Positions 48,261 to 60,900 of a DNA stretch of 64,000 nucleotides are shown piece by piece (the stretch's first letter is position 1; each line of letters opens with the position of its first letter). The translations under genes and the position numbers were made by a program. The notes below the pieces were generated by a model. The model made no database searches, had not been told where the DNA came from, and saw only the letters and a list, made by a program, of their open reading frames with translations. Origin of the DNA: Nipponacmea schrenckii (taxonomy: Eukaryota > Mollusca > Gastropoda > Lottiidae); contig CM060203.1 in the NCBI GenBank assembly GCA_030562195.1, positions 5,036,208 to 5,100,207 on the forward strand, in the 5' to 3' direction.

Positions 48261-48347
48261 ATTGGTCTGTAGTCAGAATTCAGACCAATCAAATATGTGA
48301 ATGTTCCTTTATCCGTACCTACACATGTTATTTCTGTTACTTCCGGT
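48261..48347 (+). promoter_or_regulatory. Candidate SCAP promoter: paired CCAAT boxes and ETS-type site
   Basis: ATTGGTCTG (48261-48269) and CAGACCAAT (48281-48289) form a 9-base inverted repeat that places two CCAAT boxes in opposite orientation. ACTTCCGGT at 48339-48347 is an ETS/GABP-type site, common at TATA-less starts. A TAG acceptor at 48817-48819, three bases before the SCAP ATG, suggests an untranslated first exon starting near 48340-48420. A short reading frame starting at 48349 would be a uORF if it is in the transcript. Confidence 0.45.
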
Positions 48348-48822
48348 CATGGAAGAAAAACAAAATAATATTAAAGAAATGTAAAAAGAAGAAAAATAGC
48401 ATAACTTTCTGGTATTTGATTATTTTGTTTCTGTATTCTAGATTTATTTTATAAGTTATGAACTACGGCTTTAATGTCACATTAGATAAAAACCCTGGCA
48501 AACATTTTTTTTTATCTAAGTTTACCTTTTTATTTTATGACTCATTTTATTGGGTGTGGAAATGGACCTGGAATGTTTGTGGGGCGAAGGGTTTTCTAGC
48601 ATTGACCAGTTCAATAACCAAAGTGCCCTGCATAAATTCTGCTTTATGTTTTTGATTGTACAAGGAGGTAACTGTCCATCTTATCCCCCATATCTAGTCA
48701 AAATCTAAGATTAAAGAGGTTTCGCTTCGCTAAACTAACAAGTGGACTTCCACCATGCAATAGGCTGATTGGACACAAGAAGTTTTGAAATGACAGTCCT
48801 GTTGAAATTTGTATTTTAGATA

Positions 48823-48977
48823 ATGACTCTCCCATCATTTGTTGCAAGAAAGGTGAAACCCTATAAAGATGGGATTAAGTCCTGTATATCAAAGATATAT
48901 TATACTCATGGTTTATTTTGTGCCAGTCATCCATATTCTATTATAACTGGTGTAATCATAACTGTTATTTTAATATG
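48823..48977 (+). CDS. SCAP: SCAP exon 1 (residues 1-52)
   Basis: ATG preceded by acceptor-like GTATTTTAG; donor GTATGT. Encodes the amphipathic N-terminus, [15 protein letters not shown] and most of helix 1. Confidence 0.9.
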
Positions 48978-51900
48978 GTATGTATTTAAATTATGAATAC
49001 AGTTGTTATGGTATACTACTTCTCAATTTAATAACAATATTACACAATGTTTCAATAATGAAACTTGTCATCAGGTGAACAAGACTAAATATCATTATTC
49101 ATGTGCTTCCTACCCTTAAATGTCGCTTAAGGATTAGGTATGTATTTAAGATTGTGCCAAATTTGTTCAGGCTTCAATGTATGTTGGTTAGCCTACCAGT
49201 AATACTATAATACCATACTATTATTAGCAGAGGCTATAGAAGATGTAGTTTATGCAAGAGAGGTCTGGACAGAATATAGAATAGTCTTGTGAATAGTCAA
49301 ACTCCTTAGATAATTACCAGTGTACATTGTTCTGGGAAAAACACTTAGAAATCTTTTTGCCCTTTGAATGCCTGCTGCCATTGAGACAAAAACTACTACT
49401 TGACTTTGTTGGTAAATCTAATCAAAATGCTCTTGTATACATGTTCTTGTAATATGTTGAAATTCATTTTTCAGTTATCCTCTAGCAAACCGTCCACATC
49501 CAGGCAATGCTCCAGTAAAATATACCACACCATTGTCTGGTTATACTGTACCACCACGAGTTCAACCACTAGTTAAATCATCAGAACGTCATTTATCATA
49601 TCCTAGATGGGTAAGAAATATGAAATTCCTATTCAAAATTCGATATTCTTATATTTTCAGTGATTTGTTGATTGTGTTGCTGTTTAAATCAATTTCTTCT
49701 GACCTTCATCATTTGCTCAATTGAAAAACAAGAATGCTCTTTCTTGACAGCTACTGAGATCTAACCAATGACTCTATGGTTAGCAAGCAACAACCAGATT
49801 GCAGAGTCACATCAGCTTCCAAAGATTGTCAAGATATATTTTGAATTTATTTCAGTATGTTGGTAAACCAGAGGGATATATTCAACAAATAGTTGTTAAA
49901 GCTACAGTATCACCATGGAAACCATCTAAATTAACACTAACTGACTCTATCCGAGCTCCTGTATCTCTTGTATTTAAAATATTAGATGCTGTTAATAACT
50001 TTCAGACAGAAGTAAGGTAAGAAGGCTGAACAGACAATAGGAAGTAATATACAGAGTATTTAAATCGTAAAATTTGGGTGAATTTAGCCAAGTAATATCT
50101 GAAGTATTATTCCATTTATTTTCTTTTTTTTTAGAGGAGAAGATTTATCAGTTGCCGATATATGCCTGCGTGTGTCTGAGGTAGTCACTAAAGGCAAAGT
50201 TAAAGGGATGTTACCTGAATATTCTTGTCTAATTTTATCACCAGCTAATCTGTGGCAGAACCAAAAAAATAGGTTTGTTTCTTTGATTAAGATTTATGAA
50301 CATATAGGCCTACTGATATTGAAAATTATATTTAAAGGTAGTAATGATCTAAATGCTTGTTATTTAAATCTTTGCATTTTAACTTGATTTTAAATCTGGA
50401 ATGTGATGTGGATAAACAATCTTCTAGGAAAACAAATATAGAGTCCACTCCTTCTCAAGTATACAAGAACCTGTGCAAAGATATAAGCATGAAAGAGTTT
50501 TATTTGCCCATCTTTTGTATTTTAGGTTTACAAATGATGGAGATATTTTAAAAACAATATACCGAAGATATGGTCAGGCATTGGAAACACCACCACACTT
50601 AAAAGGTTATTATTTGCTATGATATCAATTTTTAATCAGATAAACAGATTCCTTAACAATTGGAATTAGTAAAGTGTAGACTAATTATCTGAGCCGTTCT
50701 GTCATTTTTAGCATTGTATTGAAAAGAAGGATAAAACCCATATTTTTTTATAATATTTCCAGATTTGTTGTTTGGTGTACCATGGGCTAATACTGGGATA
50801 TCTAGATATTTTAGTAGGACTAAAGAAAGACCTATCATGTTTGCTATTACTATTATAACTAAGAAATATGATCCCAGGTAAGACTTTGGTTGATATACTT
50901 TCTCATGAAAAGTTCATTAGCAAATACCAATGAATTGTAATCCTGTTTTTATTGGAACAATCATTCAGGTGCAGGAAAATAGGACCTATATCTCTATTCA
51001 TTTCATTTTATTGAAGCAATTTTGACTTTGAAGAGTTTTGGTAGCAAAGTCCCAGTTTGTTTTCGGTTTGTCAATTTTTTTTTTTTTTTTTTTTTTTTCG
51101 AAATTTACACACCTCACTGCGCCTAGACTGCAATAGTTGCAACATTGTCTCAACTTCTCTAGACCTTCTGTAGTGGCGACGTGTTGCATAAATATAAAAT
51201 GGAACGTTTTTGCAAAACCGGAAGTGCTGCATTGCAACATACCTAAAAAGTCGGTCAGTGGCTCTAGAAGTCGCAATTTTCAATCGATTTTCGTCGGGTT
51301 TGCATTTTTGGAAACTTGAAATAATTTCCAACAAGATAGCAATTTCAAAATTTCCAAATTCGTAGCATACATTTTTCTGCCGTATTTTGCACATTTTTGC
51401 AACTTTGTTATTTAAAGACTGATTAATCTTAAAAAAATTTAGTATATGTAGCCCATGAAATGATTTCCAAAAAGTAGGTCAAAATTTTTGCGTCACTTCC
51501 GGTTTTTGCGAAAAATAAAGTTTTACGTCCGGTTGAATAACTTCCGGTTTTATTAATGTATGAGATTCAAACTTGTATCATCGGGTAGCCATTAGCCATA
51601 CAAAAAAGCAAAGAAAATAAAATCAAGGCCGCATGCGCAACTTTCGCCGCCATTTTGATTTTTCTGAAATTGCGCTAATTTAATTCAGAGATTATGGCTT
51701 GTCCGATTGAGATGATTTTGGTGTCAAATGAAAGAACATAAAAATTGCAAAAAAACATTGAAAGTCGATTTTTGAATTTCGCTTTTGCATTTTTTCAACA
51801 TTGACCTTGGCTATCAGTTGATACTTTGACCTTTGACCTCCGACGTCTACTTCCGGTTTTATAACTGCCTGAAAACAGCAAAATTCACAACTTTGGACTG

Positions 51901-54900
51901 CTCTAGAGCGTGACCTAATTAATTTAGAGTGTTAATTTTTTCAGATTCTTAGATTGTTTTTTGTCCTCTTTCCAACGATATATAACAAAAGTTTGTAAAA
52001 TGAAAATTGAAGTTTTTGATTTTTGCAAAGAAAAGTACATTTTGCCGTATTTTCGCTTGTTTGAAATGTATGTGTGTATATCTCGTGATCTATTAGCTGT
52101 ACAAGCTTCAAATTTTTACTGTGAATATACATTTTGAATATGATTAGATTCCCCTCCAAAAAAACGAGATGGGCGTGGCACATCCGGGTGAACTTCAAAT
52201 TTACCATTTATATCGGTCAGCGAATTACGGCTGCAGTAAATAACGTTTTTCAAAAAAGTACCTTGCATACATATATCTCATTACTTTGGCCAGTTTATCC
52301 CAAAAAATCAAATGTTTTTGCCTGTTTGTTGCAATTTTGCGACATTTGCAAAAAATCAGTTTTTTTTAGTTTGGGGGCTTATTTCTAGTGACTTTGACCT
52401 TTGGTGACCTTGACCTTTACAAGGTCATTGGTCACTGACTTAAGCTATCAGTTGACAATTTGGCATTAGACTTCTGACGTCTATTTCCGGTTTTATAGCT
52501 GCTCGAAAGCAGCAAAATTTGCAACGTTGGACTGCTCTAGAGCATGACCTAATTAATTTAGAGGATTATTTTTTTCACATTCCGAAGGCGCCTTTTGTCC
52601 TCTTTCCAGCGATGCACAACAAAAGTTTTTAAAATGAAAATTTAATTTTTGGACTTTTAAAATCAAAGTACATTTTGCTTTTTTGAAACGTATTTGTGTA
52701 TATCTCGTGATCTATTAGATGTACAAGCTTCAAATTTGTACCATGAATATATATCTTGTATGAGATTAGATTTACGCAAAAGTAACTTAGATGGGCGTGG
52801 CACATACGGGTAAACTTCCAATTTACCAGTTATATCGGTCAGCGCTTTACATCTGTAGGAAATTTTTTCCAAAAAAATCTTTGCACACAGATACCTCGTT
52901 GCTTTGGCCAGTTTCTCCCAGAAAATCAGATGTTTCGGCCTGTTTGTTGCAATTTTGCAACGTTAGCAAAGTCCCACTCTGTGCCACGTGTGGCTCTAGT
53001 TTGTTTTGTTTTTGTAGTTTCACCCAGACATTAAGAATGAAGTTAGAGTCACTGTTTCCAGAAACATCCGAGAATGTAAACAATACTGATAAACAACATA
53101 TAGTTCATTTCCATTATAAAGATATAGACTATGTTGCTGAATATACCTATTTATTTGTGGCCTATTTTGCTGGGTTTCTCTATCTTTATTTCTCTGCAAG
53201 TAAGTTCAATATTTTCGTTTTTTTTATCTTACTTCATTCACTATTTCCGAAGCAATGGACTTTCTCATTTAAGTAGAGTCTGATTTTAAAAAAAAGCAAC
53301 AAAAACACAATTTATAAACTACAATATATTTGCTAATGTTAACATTTGCTTTTTGACTGTTATGTATACTCTTGTAGAAAAGATAGAAATGGTCAAGTCA
53401 AAATGGGGTTTAGCTGTAAGTGCTGTTGCCATGGTGATTGCTTCTTTATTAGTATCTGTTAGTATTTGTACTTTATTTGGTATGAGACCACAATTAAATG
53501 GAAGGTTAGTAAATATCATTATTTGTTTATAAGTTACTATCATTGCGTGCCAAATTGGTATTTTGGATTTTGTTTTGTGGTTAGGATTGTTATTGTTACT
53601 TGTTATTTTTTGAAGGTTCTTTATTTGGCAAAACAATTAAAAACCTTTAATTGGTAAAGAAAGAACCTTAATTTGCTGAGGAAGAAAAAAAAACATCCAT
53701 CTTTTAATTATGTTTATAAAATTCCAGCTAATCATCGTCAAATCCTCTTTGACATAATTTCCAGATAATGGTCCTTATATATCTCATCATAGAGCTTACT
53801 TATCTACAGCTGCCTAGTTAAATGGGTATATATTATATACAAGTACTGTATATTTCCGTGTATAAAGCGCAGGTTTTTGCCATAAAATGGGCCCAACAAA
53901 GAGGGGGTGCGCACTCTATACGGTTAAAGAAATTTGGGGTATTTTTTCCCAACGAAAATGCCGCAAGTCGATGTTGAGGATCCGCCATTTTGTCTTCCTT
54001 CATCGACATTCGCGGTAAAATTGATTTGTGTAAAAGATCGAATTATGATTTTAAAAATGGCTCAATATGATTATTATCTTATAAATTAAATATTTATTGT
54101 TAAATATTTGAACAATACTTGAAGGATTAAAGTTAATTTTTGTGTTATTTGTATGGAAAATATACGTGAAGACGAGAGTCGAGAGGTACCAAAGATAATA
54201 ATCACGGTGCAAGTTTTTTGGATGGCTTTTATTGTAGGAACAATTGATTGTCATGCTTGATGACATGCCTCAATACGTAATCAAGTCTTGCCTGAATATA
54301 AATACGGTTACCAGAATAACTGGGTTTTAATATAATCCATTGTTTTCCTAATTATTCATCAGATATGATACACAAGGTTCACGTCATCAATTTTTTCATT
54401 TCCGCCGAGAGGCAATACTAGTCGATAAATCTATGCGGGGGGTAAAAGCAGATGATGAAAATAAACTATTGAGAGAATCATGTCACTCCAGCGAGGATTA
54501 AAGACTTAATTAAGAAAGACAATGATATTTATTTACGTTAAACAAACGAAACAATCACAATTAAGTATTCACACAAAAGGAACTGACGCAATATCATGAT
54601 TATTATTCGCATTATGATTACAAGTAAAATGGGGCCTATTAGTCTTACACCAAGTCAGTAACCGTTAGCCCTTCGAATTCCTCTCATTGGTATCTTCGTC
54701 AATACGTCTAAGTTTACCGGGTAATAGCACATTTTTAGAATATCATCTTAGTACCGTAATTTAATAAATACGGGATTAAAATGGATTTTATTATAAAAAT
54801 AAATAGTAGAAACGTTAGTTGCAGTGGAACATTGTTTATTATAAAAAAAATCTATGAATGGTGACTTACGTATTGCCGCGAAAAGGGTTGCGCACTATAC

Positions 54901-57900
54901 ATGGGTAAATGAATTTTCCCCGATTTCGCGGAGGCAAGAAAGGGGTGCGCATTATACATGCCTGCGCACTATATTCGGAATTATACGGTACATGATCAAT
55001 ATTTCAATATTTCAGTGAAATCTTCCCTTATCTAGTTATTATTATTGGTGTAGAAAATGTAGTTGTGTTAACTAAGTCTATAGTATCAACTCCAGTACAT
55101 TTAGATGTTAAAATTAGAGTTGCACAGGGTAAGTATTATTAGAACTCATATTCCATCCATTTTATCAAGAAAAGCTGCCATTTTTTAAAATCCATAGAAA
55201 TAGTGTGTTCTTAACTTCAGCTGGCCAAAATTGTCGAATAAGGCAATAATATAGCATTATAAATGACCAGATGGTCTAAGTTGTATTTTATCATGTTAAA
55301 TACCAGTACAAGTATATTTTAGGTCTGAGTAAAGAAGGATGGTATATAACTAAGAATTTATTTTTAGAATTAGTTATTATTCTAATTGGATTATTTACCT
55401 ATGTACCAGCAATACAAGTAAGTGTTTTGTAGTCTTTAAGTCAATTTGTCAGTCCCTTGATGATGTGGACAACTATCTTGAACATTTCCTGTAAGACTCT
55501 CATAAATGAAATAGCAAATATTTAGATGACTCTGATAACCTTATTCCATCCATAATGGTACAGATAATTTTTATACGCCCACATGGAAATGTGGACGTAT
55601 ATTGCCGTCGCCCCTGTCCGTCCGTCCGTCGGTCTGTCGGTCTGTCGGTCCGTCGGTCCGTCCACATTTGTTGTATCCACGATAGAGCCTACAGTTTTTA
55701 TCTGATCTTAATGAAACTTGGTATACATGTATATATTGATGATATCTCGGTCGAGTTCGAAAATGGAAATTATCGCATGAACGGTTTTTGAGTTATTGCA
55801 CTTGACTTAGTAAAAACGCGTCAAATTTAGTTTGTATCCACAATAGAGGCTACAGTTTTTATCCGATCTTAATGAAACTTGGTATACATGTATATATTGA
55901 TGATATCTCGGTCAAGTTCGAAAATAGAAATAGTCGCATGAGCGGTTTTTGAGTTATTGCCCTTGACTTAGTAAAAACGCGTCAAATTTGGGTTGTATCC
56001 ACAATAGAGGCTACAGTTTTTATCCGATCTTAATGAAACTTGGTATACATGTATATATTGATGATATCTCGGTCAAGTTCGAAAATAGAAATAATTGCAT
56101 GAGCGGTTTTTGAGTTATTGCCCTTGACTTAGTAAAAACGCGTCAAATTTGGGTTGTATCAACAATAGAGGCTACAGTTTTTATCCGATCTTAATGAAAC
56201 TGGGTATACATGTATATATTGATGATATCTCTGTCAAGTTCGAAAATAGAAATAATCGCATAAGCGTTTTTTGAGTTATTGCCCTTGACTTAGTAAAAAC
56301 GTGTCAAATATGGGTTGTATCCACGATAGAGGCTACAGTTTTTATCCGATCTTAATGAAACTTGGTATACATGTATATATTGATGATATCTGGGTCAAGT
56401 TCGAAAATAGAAATAATCGCATGAGCGGTTTTTGAGTTATTGCCCTTGACTCAGTAAAAACGCGTCAAATTTGGGTTGTATCCACAATAGAGGCTACAGT
56501 TTTTATCCGATCTTAATGAAACTGGGTATACATGTATATATTGATGATATCTCTGTCAAGTTTGAAAATAGAAATAATCGCATAAGCGTTTTTTGAGTTA
56601 TTGCCCTTGACTTAGTAAAAACGTGTCAAATATGGGTTGTATCCACAATAGAGGCTACAGTTTTTATCTGATCTTAATGAAACTTGGTATACATGTATAT
56701 ATTGATGATATCTCGGTCAAGTTCAAAAATAGAAATAATCGCATGAGCGGTTTTTGAGTTATCGCCCTTGACTTAGTAAAAACGTGTCAAATTTGGGTTG
56801 TATCCACAATAGAGGCTACAGTTTTTATCCGATCTTAATGAAACTTGGTATACATGTATATATTAAGGATATCTCGATCAAGTTCGAAAATGGAAATTAT
56901 CGCATGAATGGTTTTTGAGTTATTGCCCTTGACTTAGTAAAAACGCGTCAAATTCGGGTTGTATTCACAATAGAAGCTACAGTTTTTATCTGATCTTGAT
57001 GAAACTTGGTATACACGTATATATTGATGATATCTCGGTCAAGTTCGAAAATGGAAATTATCGCATGAAAGGTTTTTGAGTTATTGCCCTTGACTTAAAA
57101 AAATCTTGTCAAAATTTTAGTTTCGATAAAATAAATCCTCCAATTTTCAGAGGATGTTGATGAAACTTTGTGTGAGCATTGGAATTGATTAGGCCTCAGT
57201 CAAGTTTGAATTTGACAGTTTTTCAATGAATTGTTTTAATTATTGCCCTTGACTTAGTAAAATTGCGTCAAAATTCTATTTTGGTTGTGATTTTCAAAGG
57301 ATTTTGATGGAATTTGGTGTAAGCATCAGAATTGATAAGACATTAGTCAAGATTGAATTTCTGACTTTTTTAAACAAATGGTTTTTGGGTTATTGCCCTT
57401 GACTTAGTAAAATAAGCTACAATTTTTTAATAGATTTGATGAAACTTGGTATGAGTATTGAAATAGATAAGATGGTGGTCAAGTTCTAATTTGACAATTT
57501 TCCATGAACAGTTTTTTAGTTTTTGCCCTTAACTTCAATATTAATTCAGTGAATGTTTTTGAGTTATTGCTCTATTTATTTTTCAAATTCAATGCTGCCA
57601 GTGGGCGTATGTTACCTTGCCTGGCAAGCTATCTTTATTAATTTTGTGGCACTTCCTTCTATTACAGGAGTTTTGTTTATTTGCTGTTGTTGGTATATTA
57701 TCTGATTTTTGTTTACAAGTATTTTTCTTTGTGACTGTTCTATCAGTTGATATAAGAAGAATGGAGGTATGTGTGACTTTCTTATTTTATGCCAAAATGT
57801 GGAATATTTGTTCCTAATTGGATTGCTAGTTCCTGTAAATTTATCATGATTTTTGCTGGTACCTTACTATTGGAAGCAAAAACAAATAATACTAATAAAG

Positions 57901-60900
57901 CATGACAGTGGAAATAAAACATGGATTATTGCCTCTTACAGGGAAGATTATGACTTTAAATCTGATTAGATTGGTGAATATAAGTACCTTGATAGGGAAT
58001 GCTTTACATAATTATGGTAATCTCATGTTTAATTGTATTGTTAACAATAGTTCTTTTGTTTAAATTCTCCTATGGGATTTTTTCCAGCTCACAGATCTAC
58101 ACAAGCAAAGGGTATTGCAATCAGTAAAAGAAAATGATGCTGCTGTTCAGATGGAACCATTATATCATTGTCCTGTAGTAGGTCATATAAAGTCATCATC
58201 AAAAACACATAGCACTAAGTCAGTTCCAAATCTAGATTTGAAGGACATGAATTTGAGTGGCAAGTCTATAACTCCTCCCCCTTCTCCGGGAGCAGATGAC
58301 ACTTTTTTTCCTTCACCTGCCATCTTGGAATTACCCAGACGTCTAAAGTTTCTCTACTTCTGGGCAAAGACCAGAATGTTCCAAAGAATGATCATGGTAA
58401 GAACTTGTTTGGAATAAAGAAGTAGATATTATATGATTCTTAAATACACTGAATGTGGCTCCATCTATGATCATCTGCATTCGTAATCCATCGAAAATTC
58501 TACCACATAATAATATTCAACCAAATTCTGTTATCAATTATAGCTTTGACTACAAATAGGGGGAGTTATGGGATTTAATTGCTAAACTTTGTTCTCAAAC
58601 TATAGGTGTCTTAGATCAGTCAAAGTTAGTTGATAAATTGTTGTTTTTTTTTTCTTCAGTTCTGCACCTTTGTTTGGATCGTGTTGATATTTTATAAAAC
58701 CGGATTGGTGGATAAATTAACCAATCAGAATCATCCAACTATTTCACCTCTGACCTCTACTACTGATTCGCTATTGAAAGATGAGATGTTAGATTTGCCT
58801 ACCACTAAATTTACTAATGAAGGCCTATGGGGAATGGGACGTGCATTTGTATATGATGATTTGATTGGCCCAGTAGAACATACAGAGCTAGAACTGTTTA
58901 ACGATTTATCTTATGATCATTGGCCAACCTTATTTGGACATTACAACATTAGTTTGTCTGGACAGTAAGTCATTTATTTTAAAATATTTTTTTTTTTATA
59001 GTTTTTGCTACTTTGGTTTTTCATGCCCTTTTTGGGTTACAGTCAATATTGGGATATTATTTTAACATTTTTTTTGTCACCTCTTAAGGTTCTTGTGAAA
59101 CCTTTGTCTGTTTTCAATTGTATTCAGGTGCTATATAGTCTGTCTTGGTGCTAATGCATTCCATTTCATTAAGTCATTTGATTTAGTTACCTTGTATATC
59201 AGGGTTTCCTACTGCAGGTGTATATGGGATAAGGAATAAAATATTCAGTTGGGCAAATGAGACAAAATACAGATGCCCCTATATGTAGTATAGATATTCT
59301 TGGCATTTATATATCAAAGAAAATAAGTTATAGCTTCTCTGGTTAATGTAATTTTGAGAAAATTTGATATATTTAGTTGATAAAGTACATGCTTGCACTG
59401 AAGTTTTTGTGTTTTCTGAGAAATTTAGATGAAGATTAATGCTTTCTATTTTAGTTATGTTAGTATTTTACCCACAATTCACCTGTCATCTACCATTAAT
59501 CCAGATGTGGCGGTCAGTTTAAGGCATTCATCTGATAGCCAATCAATGAAAGACTTACATTCAGAAGACACCAGCAAACCAATCAAACAGGCTGACACAT
59601 TAACAGATGAAGCAGCAGATGATATTTCTCATTACATGCATATGTATGACCCAGAACAACTCAAGCTTTATTATCCTAAGTCACAGAAAGAATTCTTTAT
59701 AACTGTGTGTTTTGCCATCCTGACTGTAATTGTCATCACTTATTTTATGGTAGTCATGTATAAGTGTATGTGTTCCAGAAATTATGCCAAATGGCGGACA
59801 TCTTGGAATAAGTTCAAACGTCAACGTAGATCCACCAATAGATTTATAAAGGAGTCCATTCCTCTAGTCCTTAAAGGGCACAGCCAGGTAAATTCTTACA
59901 TGTATTTTATCATTTTCTTTTAATTATCATGGAGTTTGAACTTCAAACTTTAAAGAGATTTGATTTTGTCATGGATTTTCGAAATGTCTTGCAGTGAGAA
60001 TTCTTTATATATATACCTGAGAAATATTCTTGTGCATGGTAGATAACATCCCCTTTTATTATCGCCTTTATTTCAAAATGAATTATTGATAATTCCTTGA
60101 TTTTGTTGTAGGATATTGAGTGTTTATTGGCTGATGCCCAGATAATTATTAGTGCATGTTTAGGTGGTGAACTTCGCATGTGGGATTCCAACTCTGGTGA
60201 ATTGATATCTACACTTCATAGAAATAGGTAAGTTTTTTCTAGGGTTGTTGATTTGGCCATAAATGCCAGTCAAAATAGACTCTATCGGATATGAACTATC
60301 AGTCAGTCAATTAATTTAGTTAATTAAGGGATTACCGGTAAGAGGTGGTTATTTAACAATATATTTATTGACAATTATTAATCAGCTGCCGAAAACGCTT
60401 CTAGTTCGCAGCAATTGAGATAACCTTCATTCTTTGATAAAATAATAATTGATAAAGCTTAATTTAGCAATATTAACACTTTGAATGCTGAACCGAAAGA
60501 AAGTGAAAAAAAACAGCTGTTAATTAGCTCTATCAACTTATATTTTTTTCAGCATCACTCCTCCAAGAAGAAGAAAACCATGCTTAGGAAGGAATATTGA
60601 AGATAGTGATGCTGATCTTTATGCTGAATATCATGGAGACAGTTTTGGTTTGGATTCCACTGGATCATCTGAGACAAGTCTCTCAGACAAATCAGGTAGT
60701 TTAGAACATTCCAGGAAATTTATTTTTGATAATGAGCCTGATTTATCTAGTACAATATGCTGCGATTTCAAGACACCTGATCCAAATGGATCTACAGAGA
60801 TTCAAACAGATGGACAAAAAGGGTACGATTTCCAGTCACGATTTAGAAGTGTTTATGAAGAACATTGGCAAGTTTTGAACCATGTTGAACCCACAGCGTC

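Noticed and set aside
52984..52991. E-box-like CACGTG upstream of SCAP exon 7
   Set aside because: Single palindromic hexamer inside an intronic repeat; no reason to call it regulatory.
52791..53276. 161-codon open frame spanning SCAP exon 7
   Set aside because: Its first half is repeat DNA read through the acceptor and its end runs past the donor; only 53018-53199 is coding.
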